From the NCBI RefSeq assembly GCF_014839805.1, contig NC_051118.1:1054001-1118000 (forward strand): a stretch of 64,000 bases of DNA, read 5' to 3'. A program made the position numbers and the translations under genes. Position 1 is the first letter of the stretch, and each line of letters begins with the position of its first letter. The notes beneath the pieces are model-generated. The model saw only the letters and a list, made by a program, of their open reading frames with translations, was not told the origin of the DNA and made no database searches. The stretch is from Manduca sexta (lineage: Eukaryota > Arthropoda > Insecta > Lepidoptera > Sphingidae). Below, in pieces: positions 21,456 through 34,200 of the stretch.

Positions 21456-24400
21456 ATGATCACACTGATGCTCCTGACATTACTGGTGGGTTCTCACGCC
21501 CAGCTATCAGGGTTTGTTGGCTCTCTCGGCAAAAGCATTCAAGATGCTAACCGTGGAGTGGTTAATACGATTACTTCTGGAGCCAATAATGGCGCGACAG
21601 CCGTGGTGGATATTACAAAAAGTGCGAAAGATGGGAACATTGTCACTGTGGTGGCGAGTGGCGTGAAGAAGGAGGCAGGAGCCGTCGCGCAACCGGTAGA
21701 GTCAGTCGTGCTACTCACTGCAACCAGTCAATGTGAGTATATCTGCCATGTAATCGATGATCTGAATCGTTTCCTTCGATTCCTCGCGAAAATAGATAGT
21801 AATCAGAACATAATTGTTATATTTTGACAGGCTTACAAATGACTTGTTTTTAATGTTTTATTGAAAACGGCCGATAGTAAGACCAGAGCAAATTAAATTT
21901 GGTTTCCAATAAATATTAAGTGTCCAGATTTTATAACAGTCGAGCCATGCTGGAGACATGTGTATTAATATGACTAGCTCTTTATTATTAAGGAAACTCA
22001 TTTTACAGAAAGCTAAAGTAAAATTACTGCTTGCATCAATCCCTCGTCGACAATAAATGTGCATTTGACAAAATTTGTGAAATATTTGGAGGCCCAAAGT
22101 TCTCTTTTCCATAAGTAATCTCAATTCCTTTTCTTTAAGTCCGGCCGAATTAGGAAAACAAATATCAATATGATGATGTCGTGATGCTTAATGGCTATCA
22201 TTTTTTTAATTGACAGGCGAGCTGGTGAAGAAAGCTTTGGGCGTGGATTACGCGTCAGCTAGGTTTCTGAAAGACGATGACTTGAACCAACTCAAACTGG
22301 AGTTCATCACACCGTAAGTGATATTTCAATAAATACATAGATTGTAATATACAGGATCTGTAACATCAGTGGGATCACCCCTTACGGGACCCAACATAGC
22401 TAACATCTTGATAAAATGACTGACCATTCGCATCTTTACAATGACGACGACGTAAATGCAACAAATATATTTTTTAAACTGGTACTTATAGCAAATATTC
22501 AATAAGGTGACAAATAAAGTTTTGTCTATTTTGGTCGATATTTTGCATTAAATAATGTTACCAGTTCTGTTTATGTATATTATTCCTGATGACCCACGCT
22601 TCCTCTACTACTGAGAGGGTTTAGGCCTCAATCCATCACGCTGACCTAGTGCGATTGACAGACTTCACGCACTATTGAAGTTCTTATGAATTCTTACCTA
22701 TATGTATTTCCTTACGATGTTTTTCTTCACCGTTAAAGCGAACTATAACTGATAAACTATAGAAACGTCACTAAAATCAGAGATGTGTTTGGGTTTCTAA
22801 TTGTCTCGTCAGTCCGTGCAATTCCAAACACCGCTATCGTGCACTTTTTTATGTTATAATTTTGGTGGAACAGATTGTTACTATTTGACAAAACCTATAA
22901 CGTGATTTTTTGTTGTTCAGCGCGTTGCGGGTGACGTTCAACATCACACAAGCAGCGGAGCTGATCCCGGCGTGGCGCGGATTCGACCCCGAACTACCGC
23001 TCATCATCATCGCGCACGGGTTCATGTCCGACCCTGACTCAGGGGGATTGGGGGATGTGCTCGATGCTTTTCATAAGAAAGGTGATTCTAAATAAACCTG
23101 TGTTATTGTTCACTAGCGCTCCCGATAGCGTTCCACACTCCAGACACATCAGTATGAAACCTGCACTGAAATTTTTTAAATATTTAAGTGTTTTCGCAAT
23201 TTTTTTCTTCACCTATTATATCCTTTATTTTTAATCGCCGCTTGTTCAGCGACAGTAAATTTGGATTGCTTTCTAGACAGACCACGTGTGTTTTGTGCCC
23301 TCGGATTAAAAACTCAACGCAAACGAGACGACGCGCGTTGGGTGTGTATTGTCAATGAATTATCGCTTTAGCGGTGAAGGAAAGCATCCTGAGGAAACCT
23401 ACATTCCAGCGTGGCAGACTAAGGCCTACCCTCTTTATACGAAATAAAATTATGAAATAATATGGAGGAACCCGTGCTGAGCAGTGGGCAGTATAAGTTA
23501 CACAATTAGTATAAGGTATTATAAAAGCCACCGCGCCGCATCGGTTCGTTTCCTATCTATCGATGGTATTACTCAAAAAAAGGCAGAAATTGATTCGTGA
23601 ATAACAAATTACAATGAGATATCGCAGATGGTAAAATATTAAAAACTCCATTACAATGGTTGGTTACAGGCCAGTACAACGTGCTCGCGCTGGACTCGAG
23701 CGCGTACATCCGCTGGTTCTACCTGCGCGCCACCACCTATGTGCGCTACATCGGGGAGAAACTAGGCGAGATTCTCGCTGCCATGGTCCAACGTAAGTTT
23801 GTTAACCTCTGTAGCCTGGCCAGGTAAAACCCATGCCAAATTGCGGTAAAATATTAAACAAATTTCTTATTATAACTTGTAACAAAAAACCAAAGTGGCG
23901 CTCACAAAATAGGTTTTTGATTTTCTTGGTCAGGCTATATTGTCTATTCCTGTCGCCAAGCAGTAATGTGCATTGCCATGTTTCTGCTTGAAGGCTTCCC
24001 ATTGATAAACGAGTATTGTCATCTAGTTATATAAAACAAAATTAGAATTCCTATGGCATAACAGAACGTAAGTGTAACTTTTAAATAGGTATTTGTTCAT
24101 GACGTTACTACACTTGGAATATGCAAAATTCCCATAAACTAAAAGCATAGCTGAGTGCTAACTATAGCTTACTAATGGTACAATTATGGTAATAGGATAA
24201 TGATGGTGTCGTGAGATCATCTTGTATTACAGAGTAATGGTGCGTATGCGTGTATCAAGGTTAAATTGTGGTCAGTAATATGTTTTAATAAGGTTCTTCC
24301 GTAAGAAAAGGTATTTAATTTATCTAGATAAATAAAGATCTATGCTTCATGCAAGTTCATTATAGACACAGTGACGTAGTTGTATTGTATGACTATGCTC

Positions 24401-27114
24401 AGGTCTCTGATTCGAGGGTCGAATTCTCCTTAAGTTTTTCCGTTCAATATCACGCTGGAGAATGGAGTCTATTGTTGTGACGTGTAATTAGCAATAGATT
24501 CGCCCTTTATAATATGGTGCCTGGCTGGATAAATATGGTGTTACATCTCAGCTTACGACTGCAAACGAAAAAGGCGTGATGCTAGAAAATCACATTTAGA
24601 CCATCAAATTTCCAGGTGGCCTCAACCCGAATAAGATCCATCTAATCGGGCACAGCCTGGGCGCGCACATCAGCGGTTTCACCGGTAAGGAGTTCACCCG
24701 GCTCACCGGTCACCAGGTCGGTCGGATATCCGGACTAGACCCCGCCGGACCGTGCTTCTTCAACGCTGGGCAGGACTTGAAACTTAACGCAACCGATGCT
24801 ACCTTCGTTGATGTTATTCACACCACGCACGGATCTTTGGGGATCACAGAGCCTGCTGGTAAGATATGAAACTTGAAGTATGTTTATCAGCTTAGTAAAT
24901 AGTAGAAATGTGAACATTACAGTCTAATTGCTTACCGATTAGGTGTGATACTTAAATAACATTATCTCTTTTATTGCTTCTAATTGTGAAACGAGCTTGC
25001 CGTTCGCGTGTTGGTAAGCGATACGACCGCCCATAAACAGTAGAAACACCATCCAACACCTTGAATTACAAAGAATTGTTTGGTATTCCACTGCGCTCGC
25101 CATCCTGAGACATGAGATGTGAAGTCTTATGTCCAATAGTTCCCTTAGCTACACCTATAGTGGTACCTACCCAGGCGGACACTCATACGTAAGAGACCTA
25201 CCACCACTATTGTGTTTTGCAAGGCGTATAATTTTGTTTTCCTTAGGGGAACATACAATTATGTAATAAGTTTGACAATAGTGTAGATATCTAAGTAATA
25301 ATTACATAACCACCATTATTATACTCTGAGTAAAGAAGTTTGATCTCTATTCCCTATAATGATATAGTCAGTACCTGTCCGTCACTGTTTTCGTATAATT
25401 CAATATTGTGATTCCGTAATTATCCTCGCTATAGATAATTTATTATATGTAGCATATTTGAATGCCGGTTGTCAAAGGATATGACGTCCCTTGCTGGTCA
25501 AACTCTTTTAGAATGTTATGTAGCGAATACGAGTCAGTGTCGTTTCATAATAATTGATTGACAGACTACTGTGTGACTCACGCGTTGGTTCGGCCAATCA
25601 CACCCATCACAATTTAACGAAACGGATCTTCGTGTCGTGTTTGTTATGCCATATTCTAGGGCAGTCGATTTTTGTTCCTTACCAGAAACAATTGCCCATA
25701 TAATTTTAATAATAATTTATAATTTTTTCGAGAAAATATTAAATTTTAAAAATATTAATAATAAGGCAAAAGACAGTATTGCTGGACATGGCATTGCTCG
25801 CTTTAAATCCCTCACCACTGGCTTGGGTCTTGCGGTTCGCCATCGGAGGGTGATTCATATTTTTATATGTATTGTTATTTTTAAGATATGCATATAAAAT
25901 GTAAAAAGTAACTTTATAAATAAAGAATAATATGAGTCTTGCGGTTCGCCATCGGAGGGTGATTCATGTTTTATATGTAATTATAAAAAATGTATGTATT
26001 TTTAAGGTAAATATAAAATGTAAAAAGAAAATAAAGAATAATAATATCAATTAAATTTCAGGTCATTCCGACTTCTACCCGAACGGCGGCACCCAGCAGC
26101 CTGACTGCGTGCTGCAGACCTGCAGCCATGGACGCGCGTGGTATCTGTACAAGGAGTCCATCCTTAACCCCACGGCATTCGTCGCGGTCCCTTGCGACGG
26201 GTGGAGCGAATTCAGAGCACATAATTGCAAACAGGAGCAAGTGTAAGTATTTTGTAGCAGCCAGGGTAATTATTACATGTTAGAACTACGTTTATAATTA
26301 ACAGGTGAATGACAGATGATCAAGAGCCGATCTAGCTGTCGAGACAAAGGGCGGGGCCGGGGGTCATATAGCTGAGATCTAGTAAATTGTGCTGTCGTAA
26401 AAAATATTTATTTTTCTGAATGTCAATGAAATTCATTAAAAATTATCAATAGTTAAGTAAACCCAACCTAAGAGGGGGTGTGTCATGACCCAATGATCCT
26501 CGCCCCTGGATCCGCCCTTGTTGTCTATGGGCAATTGGAGCATTTACCATCAATGAGCGGATTGCTTTAAAAACGTTTATACTTTATTATAATACTAGTT
26601 GTTCGTGGTTCTCCCCCTCGTGAAAAGCGTGCCTGCTACAGTCTCTGAAACACGGTACGATGCTAGCGCAGTTTAAAAAACATAAAAAAATTATATTATT
26701 TCCCATAGGAGGCAATTGGGATTACAAGTAACTGTGAGTGTTAATCCAGGACAAATTTTATCCTGTTTCTGCGGTTACTTCCAACAACCATTCATTAGTA
26801 AGAAATAGGATTAAACTTCCTTTATATTAAACCTAAAAAGAAAGTAAAAATTTTATTGTGCGTAAAAACTTCCACTACGCGTTGTGCTCACGTTGCCCTG
26901 AGATCGGTTACTTGTCCTTTCTGAAGGTAATTTAGATTCTTATATTTTTTTCAGGTTGATGGGTTACAGTACTCCTCAAGTGCAAGGCTTGTTTTTCCTG
27001 CAGACCGACTCGGCTTCCCCCTACGGTCTAGGGGAGGCGGGGGCGACCTACGCTAATACTGAGGGCGTGCTCAAGAGTATCCAGCCCTTAGGCCCTGGCG
27101 CTTTCTTGGGATAG
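21456..27114 (+). CDS. Secreted pancreatic-lipase-family enzyme
   Basis: Seven coding exons: 21456-21732, 22217-22313, 22921-23081, 23670-23792, 24616-24858, 26062-26242, 26955-27114. All junctions are GT/AG with matching phases, giving 1242 nt and 413 residues. Residues 1-15 are a signal peptide (MITLMLLTLLVGSHA). Residues ~16-85 are an unusual Gly/Ala/Val/Thr-rich extension. The alpha/beta-hydrolase core has IIIAHGF, the nucleophile elbow GHSLGAH (Ser233), SGLDPAGP (Asp261) and CSHGRAW (His323), so the triad looks complete. The Asp-His interval is short, as in insect neutral lipases lacking the long lid. Expected role is extracellular hydrolysis of acylglycerols or phospholipids; substrate is not predictable here. 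Introns contain SINEs. Polyadenylation candidates are ATTAAA near 27274 and AATAAA at 27946. Confidence 0.9.
22590..22845 (-). repeat. SINE family B in lipase intron 2
   Basis: Carries the family B blocks cctctactactgagagggtt and ttcaccgttaaagcgaac and a degraded head. Intronic, so not expected to affect the protein. Confidence 0.65.
23265..23500 (+). repeat. SINE family B in lipase intron 3, reverse of the others
   Basis: The same body runs forward (agcggtgaaggaaagcatcc, gactaaggcctaccctct, gctgagcagtgggcag). The head region is degraded. Confidence 0.65.
23793..24615. repeat. Lipase intron 4 with diverged SINE A
   Basis: About 24365-24600 retains a SINE A-like head (acacagtgacgtagttgta) and tail (ggtgttacatctcag, aaggcgtgatgct). 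The rest of the intron shows nothing recognised. Confidence 0.5.
24968..25225 (-). repeat. Dispersed repeat family C in lipase intron 5
   Basis: Reverse copy of the element with ggatggcgagcgcagtggaat, a caaggtgttggatggtgtt block and a tail acggcaagctcgcctcgtca followed by AAAGCAATAAAA. Other copies are at 46848, 55186, 61203 and 63959. They share a 3' end with varied 5' truncation, as expected for a retroposed element. Confidence 0.65.
25826..26043 (+). repeat. Two-copy ~107-bp tandem duplication
   Basis: tcttgcggttcgccatcgga opens both halves (25827 and 25934). Both end in taaagaataat. The second copy ends about 20 bp before the acceptor of lipase exon 6. Confidence 0.7.
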
Positions 27115-27374
27115 AACTTCTTACCGCTTTTTATGAATGATCCCAGTCACTATCAGTCCATTTTTAAAGAATCGACAAAGATTTTGTTGACATGTTTGTT
27201 TCTTTGATTGGTTTATTTTCGGATCGAAGATTAAAATTGGTTCTTTTATAGAAAACAGACGTGAATGTGATTTTATTAAAGGTAGATGGGATATAGTGAG
27301 ATAGAGCATTAATTATTAGGGTAATAGATATAATGTAGTTCAAATTTATTTTTACCTTTTTTTGTAAACTGTTA

Positions 27375-27594
27375 TCCCCTTATTCATAGACGTTATTTAT
27401 CTAAGTCCTATCTTTGCTGTGATAACAAGTCTGTTTCTCAGTACTGACTGTATGGCGTAAACAGGGTCGTTGTGATTGGCTAATATAGATACAACTAGAA
27501 TCTAGTTGGCTGTCAGATAAACAAAGCAGAGAAACAGACTTGTTATCACAGCAATGGTCCGTCCTTAGATAAATAACGTCTATGAATAAGGGGG
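27375..27594. mobile_element. Palindromic MITE, Harbinger-like (copy 2)
   Basis: Same terminal repeats as copy 1 (CCCCTTATTCATAGACG / CGTCTATGAATAAGGGGG). TTA flanks it at 27372-27374 and 27595-27597. Its centre is shorter. It lies just after the lipase stop codon, possibly in the 3' UTR. Confidence 0.83.
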
Positions 27595-28096
27595 TTAGTT
27601 TTTTTTTGTATGAAATGTCACGGGTATACTCAATTAAGCCGATATAATGAGATATATCGACTTCGGGTGCTTGAACACCTCTTTGTTCAGCCAAGGAAAT
27701 ATTAAACCAATTTGCATTTTATATGTTAATGTATTGTCAACTTCAATTGATATCAAGTGATTGATAAGATTTCCACTTTCAACCACGAAAATCACTTCTT
27801 TATACGGAGTATTATTGTTATGTAATTGTTACCTAATTAGTTAATGTATTTTTTGAAGACATTTTGTTATGTTTAACTAATTTAGATTCTTACATATTTT
27901 GATAAGTACGCCATTTTTTTTACGAACATAACCTTGTCTATTGACAATAAAAAACGTTTATATTTAAAACAAAGCATCTTTATTTGTAATATCTATCTGA
28001 TTATCCTCTCGTTTGATATAAAATAAGTAGGGACGACTTCATACAAAAATAAACATCTCATATAATAAATAATACGCTCACTTATAAACGTTGCGT

Positions 28097-28147
28097 TGAC
28101 AGCTGTCAAATTTGTCACATTGACAGCTCCTGTCAAACTATTGTCAG
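28097..28147. promoter_or_regulatory. TGACAG/CTGTCA cluster with 12-bp palindrome
   Basis: TGACAGCTGTCA at 28097-28108 is a perfect palindrome. TTGTCA, TGACAGCT, CTGTCAA and TTGTCAG follow within 50 bp. TGACAG is the core bound by TALE homeodomain proteins (TGIF/Vis/Achi, Hth/Meis). Function inferred from motif only. Confidence 0.4.
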
Positions 28148-29914
28148 TTAGGCGTTGTTACTTTAACATATTTGTTTAACGTTATTTTAAAGTGTTTTCT
28201 CAGATTTTCTTTAGACATAAATTATTTGCAACGTTTATAAGTAAAAATGTACAGTTAAAACAAGAAGAGAAATTGAATGCAGTCACAGAAAAATTTCCAC
28301 AGTAAACGTATTCTAAGTATATTTAATTACGCGAAATTTACTTGAACACTGACTGGTTGATATTTTTCTGTCGCTGCACCACATAACACAATAATCCACG
28401 GATTTGTCGCCACGTCGGCCGAATGTCCGATCCGCAAATAAATATCTATAGAAAAGTCAAAATATAAAAAGGACAATAAAAAATTATCTGATTCAAAATC
28501 AGCGACAAATAACTCAATGATAAAAACTTATAGCTTAAAATAATGTTTTACATCTAGCTTGTAAGAAATATATTAGATAAATTGTACAATGTCCTGTCTG
28601 TACCACAAGCGCGGAGGGGTTGACTGCAATGTTTTCTGGTTTTATACAAAAATTTTAAGCAAGTTTTATGTTGTTTTTCGTTCATTTTATTATAAAAGCA
28701 AAGCATCGCTTTGCCAGCAGTCTTAAGCGTTGGCCGAGTAAGACGGGGGCCGACGCTAGCGCGAGCCACATCTTGCTATGGAAGACTGTAAATCTAAGAA
28801 TATAAAACTGCGTCATCTAGCGACTTTTCCTAGCGAATTCGCAAAAATTGCACCAGACATAACTACTTTATAAAATAATTTAAAAAGGTATTTTTTCATC
28901 GAAATCAACCCGCTCCGCCGTCCCACGTTTCACAGAAATATACGTAACGCAAACAGACAAGGAAAAAAAAACACTTTGTGTCATGTTCTAGCTTTAAATC
29001 TAGACTTTCATCCCTAACACGAGGTCCGAATCCCCAACCCTCTGGAATGTCCGGTTTAAGAATAAAAAAAATGACAATGCGATGATAAAATAGCGCGATA
29101 GCTTATCATTAACGTTTTAACGTGCGACGAATAGCGTATTATAAATACTTGTTATTTTTATAACAATTTTTTGAAATAACGCCATAGCGTTATTATAACG
29201 ATTTTTTTTCATGAAAATATATAAAACACAATAAAATGCCCAACTGGCCTTAAACACGGTGCGAGAATTCTAAACATTGACCATCTAAGCCGTATTCGGG
29301 CTGTTTCATCGACTTGGAAATCTACATGTTCTAGTTGAAAATAATTGTATCTGTAAGTTCCTTGAGTTTCTCTAAATTACGTAACCTTTATAAAATATAA
29401 TTTTGTTACGTAAAAAACTATATAAACTACGATTGTGATATAACTGTTGCGTAATGTAACCATCAAATATAATTCAACATTTTATTACAATTTTATTTTG
29501 AATCATTTTCAAATTCCACTAGAATCTTTATTCAATTCAATGTTTCGATAATTATTATTAAACTGCTATTTAAAATTTTTATTCCAACAAAAATAGAGAA
29601 GTCGTTAAAAATAAGTTGTTTTTTTTTTATTTAAATGCAGAAGTTTCCAAGTCGACAATCCCGCTGCACGTTTAGCCAAGCCGTATGAAAATGCACGCAC
29701 ATCCGCTGATATTTTTTTCACATAAGTTTCGCACGTAATTCTAACTCTTAAATAGTAGCACCTAATTGGTGATTAAATATGACGTCACGCCGGTCTCGTC
29801 CAATAGGCATGTCTCTATGTCTATAAAAAAGTCTATCTCGATATGCATTCTATACACGCGAAGACTGAATTTAAATCTCAAAATTTTTATATTCAATGTC
29901 GATACTTTGTTCTT

Positions 29915-31032
29915 TATCGATAGATGCCACGTCACTATTGAACGAGACCGACGATACAGCTCTAGCAACACTTTAATAATATATTTTACTGTTATTTTTT
30001 CATGCGAGTACCTGTGACCTTTTGATAAATAAAGTTACCCTATAATTACAACGTCAAATATTTTTTATGTAAATTTGTTTACTTGAGTAAATAATGTATA
30101 ACATTCTATTTCTCTTGTAAATATAGATCAGCAAAAATTAATAAATTCTATAGTTTTACAGATGACTATCAAAATACTATTGACTGTCGATATATCGATA
30201 AATAACTCACAAAAGGTCACAAGTCACTCTATAAAACAACTCGAATTAGTCCCGTGCTACATTGTATTGTTTGAGAAATTTAAAAACAAAAATATTTAAC
30301 ACGAAAATATCTTAGGCCGGCCGCTAGTTCGAGTCGAGACCCAGTCGACGTGCAGGGAATCCAGAGGCGTTTTCATGCCGCCCTTTGTTTTTCTAACAGC
30401 GCTAACAAATCGAAGTGATACAATGTAATTCTTCATTTAACTCTTATTCCTAATTGCGCACCCTAATTTTTCGCCTGCACCTCGACCCGGCGTCGACTTC
30501 GCCATTAGCTACCCGCCATAGATGCCTTTTTATACCTAAAAACGGTGGTCTAACTCGTGTGACATGGTTTTAAAGCTATCACGTATAGAAAAGTTCTTAC
30601 TGACGTGTTTGAGAGATTCCACTGAATACATAAAACACATTTTGTTAAAAAAAATGTTAACTATACTCGTTAATTTATGTTTAATATTTTTATCGAATAC
30701 ACACTATACAACAACTTTATCGATATCGATAAACTGTGATCATAATGTATCACAATACTTAGTCATCTCAATGTGTACACCATTTGACGTATTCAGTCGA
30801 ACCACTCAAGCACAAATGAATGTGAATTATCATACTTTTTAGATTACACGAACACTTTATATTTTTTACTATGGCAACATTATCCTCAACTATCGAAGCC
30901 TTGCCGATCGGATGCTTGCATTTGCCTTAGCCTACACTTAAAAAACTTTTAATATCAACGCGTATCGATAAAAAAAAACATCGACACTTATATCGATTAA
31001 CAGAATCGCAGCGTGTCGTCACAACATCGATA
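29915..31032. promoter_or_regulatory. Cluster of TATCGATA (DRE/BEAF-like) motifs
   Basis: Exact TATCGATA occurs at 29915-29922, 30193-30200, 30718-30725, 30724-30731 (overlapping pair) and 30963-30970. Near matches are at 30991 (TATCGATT) and 31025 (CATCGATA). In Drosophila this is the DREF core-promoter element, and its CGATA half is the BEAF-32 boundary motif. Confidence 0.45.
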
Positions 31033-31212
31033 TTAAATATAATTAATATTATTTTAATTATTTAATATAAATGTTTTTCAATAACTTAATAATAATATTC
31101 GCAGTGTCGTTACATGCTAGGTAGTACGTACGGTGACCGTCGTTGTGCCCACCTGTTCGCTGTTGTGACGGCTGTGTTGTGCGCGGTGGTGTGTGGTGAC
31201 TGTTGTGACGCG

Positions 31213-31284
31213 TTAAGGCTGCGTGCTCTGTTGTTGGATCTCGATCTTCTCGACGGTCATGTCCGGGTTCATCGCTGTGGCCTC
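31213..31284 (-). CDS. cora: coracle last exon (C-terminal domain end)
   Basis: Acceptor cgcag at 31289-31285, then 23 codons (EATAMNPDMTV…) to the stop TAA at 31215-31213. These are the final residues of the 4.1 C-terminal domain. Confidence 0.9.
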   Translation of the reverse strand, partial: EATAMNPDMTVEKIEIQQQSTQP

Positions 31285-34200
31285 CTGCGATACAAATTAC
31301 AAATAATTAATATATTATTCTCATATTATATATTAATCGGTGTACGGACGGGATGCGTTGTTGGTGATGTTACATATACGTGACCATACGTCTCGTATTG
31401 ACCGGGATGATCCCGTCAAGCCCCGAAAAGTCCACGGGACTGCCAATTATAGAACAGACACACCTTACGCCTTTATTCCCAAAGAGATAGACAGGAGAAA
31501 CTACACCACCCAATTTTCGTCATGTGTGTTCCGTCCCATGATATGATACGGAGCGAGCCTATAGCTATATCGGCCACAAATATCGGATCAACACCCCATA
31601 CACCTACCATACATACGGGAATGTGAAATGTAATGAAATGCTGGTCGATATATTATTTTTAGAGTCTAAAACACTCCTGACCTCGCAAAATTGATTTGTA
31701 TTAATATAAATGAACATATATGAACAGGTTACATGTGGTGTACCTGTATGGCCTCGGCGAGGGCGCGGTCGTGGTCGATGGGGTCGCCGTCCGACTGGAT
31801 CGTGATCTTCTGTTCCACGCGGGTCTCGATCACGCCGTTGCGCTCCGTCTTGTACTAAACGAATTGCATTACATTGGTCATTATTAACTTTGTTTGTTTA
31901 GATTATAATAGTAGCATAGGATAGTGGTTTAAAATGTTCAATTTATATGAGCCTGTAGGTACGTTTTTTTGGTCTGTGTAGATTTTTTGTCACAGAATAT
32001 TAAATAAAAATGGCTAGCATATTATTTTTACGTACTGCAATTTTACATACATTAAAATTGAATTAACTAGAATCCTCCGCAGCAGGCTTTCTCGCTATCA
32101 TATTAAACCGTCAAGGTTGATCTGAGCAGTTCTCCATAAGAATTTCGATGATATGTGATGTTTGCAAACCCACACTAGATGAGCGTGGTGGACTAGGCTT
32201 AAAGCCGCTCAGTAGTAGAGGAGGCCCGTGGCCCGTGGGAGTGGTATAGCTATAAGGTGCGTGGTGTGTACTGACGGTGATGGTCTCGACGGTGCGCGTC
32301 TTGGAGCTGATGGTCTGCGAGGACACCACCTCGCCGTCCGCGCCGCCCGCCGCCGCCGCCGCGCTGTCCGCCGCGATGCTGGCCTGCGGACCCGTGCTCA
32401 TCTGCAATTACACACGACAATTGTAACATAGTATACTCATGTCGGTATTACTAAATGAGAAGACTTATCTAACCTAATAATCTGATGCTAGACCAAATTA
32501 CCCAGAAATTGGCAAAATTATTTTCAATATTTTTAATACTTAAGCCGATAGACACATAACTGATAGAGCTACGTTGTTATGAAAATCATCCACTGTACTA
32601 CTACAGAGTCCACTGACATGAACAGTAGTCTTTCTCTAAGGTAGCTGCTTCCATGGGAATATCCATATGCCCAAGTTATATTCCCTACTCTCACTCGCAT
32701 TTCCTTCCACAAAGTTCGGCAACACAACTACAATTTCCATTATTGTATATTCATAGGTATTACTGATCACTTACTATCACGAAACTCAAATGCCGGTTTA
32801 TAGTACGCGAATCGCTTGCCTTGCTCATTGCTCGACACCCGATGCGAAACTAAATACGATTGAATAACGCGAGCATAGGTCAAACGAATACTGTTTGCCT
32901 TGTATACTCATATCATATACAGAGTATTGCAAAAACATATATCCCTAATATATGTTAACACCCTATACAGAATAGTTTGTAGCTTATTTAAGAGGATAAA
33001 ACTGATAACATTTAAGTTTTTCATTAATATGTTCGTCTCGCTACTCTAGAATAGCTATAATTAGTAAATTTATATATAATTTGGACATCCAGTAATTGTT
33101 ACATTAAAATAAAATTATTTTAGGGACTTTACCCGCGATTTTTATATTATAATTTTCTCCCGACGTTTCGAAGACTTTGCAGCCTTCGTGGTCACGGAGG
33201 GGTGGACTGAAGTGTTGTCATGTACAAAGTCATAGTTATTGTATTTTGGTTTAATTTCTCCATAATTAAGATTACAAGATCCAGGATACAAAAAAGAAAT
33301 AAAAAAACAAATCATATATTTAACTTTACTACAACTTGTTCTCTCTGTATTTCGTTTCAGTTTACACTCAACACCCTGTACACTAGGGATTCCGGGTCAT
33401 CAATTAGTTTCATTAATCCTTATAAAAAATATTAAACAGTTTGTCGGTATCGTTGGTAGAATACGACGGATAAAAAAAAAAAGTTTAAAAGTGCGTTGAC
33501 ATGTCAGTATTGCACACGTTTGCAAAAAGCCCTGCGGGTTACGCGCATGCTATTTATTGTGGTAATGTTACTGTTCTACTTATTTATTTTCACGGCAAAA
33601 TGACTCCACTGGACCTAATGGTAAGTGGACAGGGTCCAGAAATATTTATGCCTTACTAATCGGCATAACTATTCCCGCCTATTTAAAATCGGATATATAC
33701 GAGCTGATCCCGGAACGCAGCACACATCGTGGACTATGGCGAGCTTACACCTCGTGTATGGTCGCCATCCGTGTTGACGCAAGTATCCAACCACCAGTAA
33801 CCTTGACACAAGCAGCATCCTAGCTCAAAGAGAGACTTTCCCGCCCTCACACCCACCACTACAACTCCTGTAAGCCAGGATCAGCAGTGGCACGCATTTT
33901 ATGACACCGAGCGGTGAAGCTCGGCGAGTCTCAGGGAACACTAATATGTCATTATCCCGCAACGGAATTAATAAAATAGAAAGATAGGGAGGAGTTACAA
34001 ATATTAATTGTCCATTTCTCTCCAGAGCAACGCGGGTGATAAAATCATGATCTAAGGAGGCGTTTTAACCTCAAGGATAGGGACGTTTAGAACTAGATAA
34101 GCTAGTTATAAATCACCACGGATAAAATTAAAAGAAAGGGTCCTATCACATGAGCTGTTAGATTTGATTATAATAGGCATGGCAAAAACGCCGGAAAGCA

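Larger units (their letters stand above)
27598..31212. other. Region between convergent genes; motif-rich, no gene supported
   Basis: The lipase (plus) and coracle (minus) run toward each other here. I find no spliced or single-exon gene with a recognisable product. CpG-rich patches occur near 28380-28450, 28700-28770, 29640-29700 and 30300-30540, unlike the A/T-rich surroundings. A minus-strand TATAAAAAG sits near 30529-30537. The DRE-like and TGACAG motif clusters described separately lie here. Some of it may be the coracle 3' UTR. Confidence 0.45.

Noticed and set aside
29762..30017. Overlapping open frames on both strands
   Set aside because: No domain, no start context, no splice partners; typical of A/T-rich chance frames.
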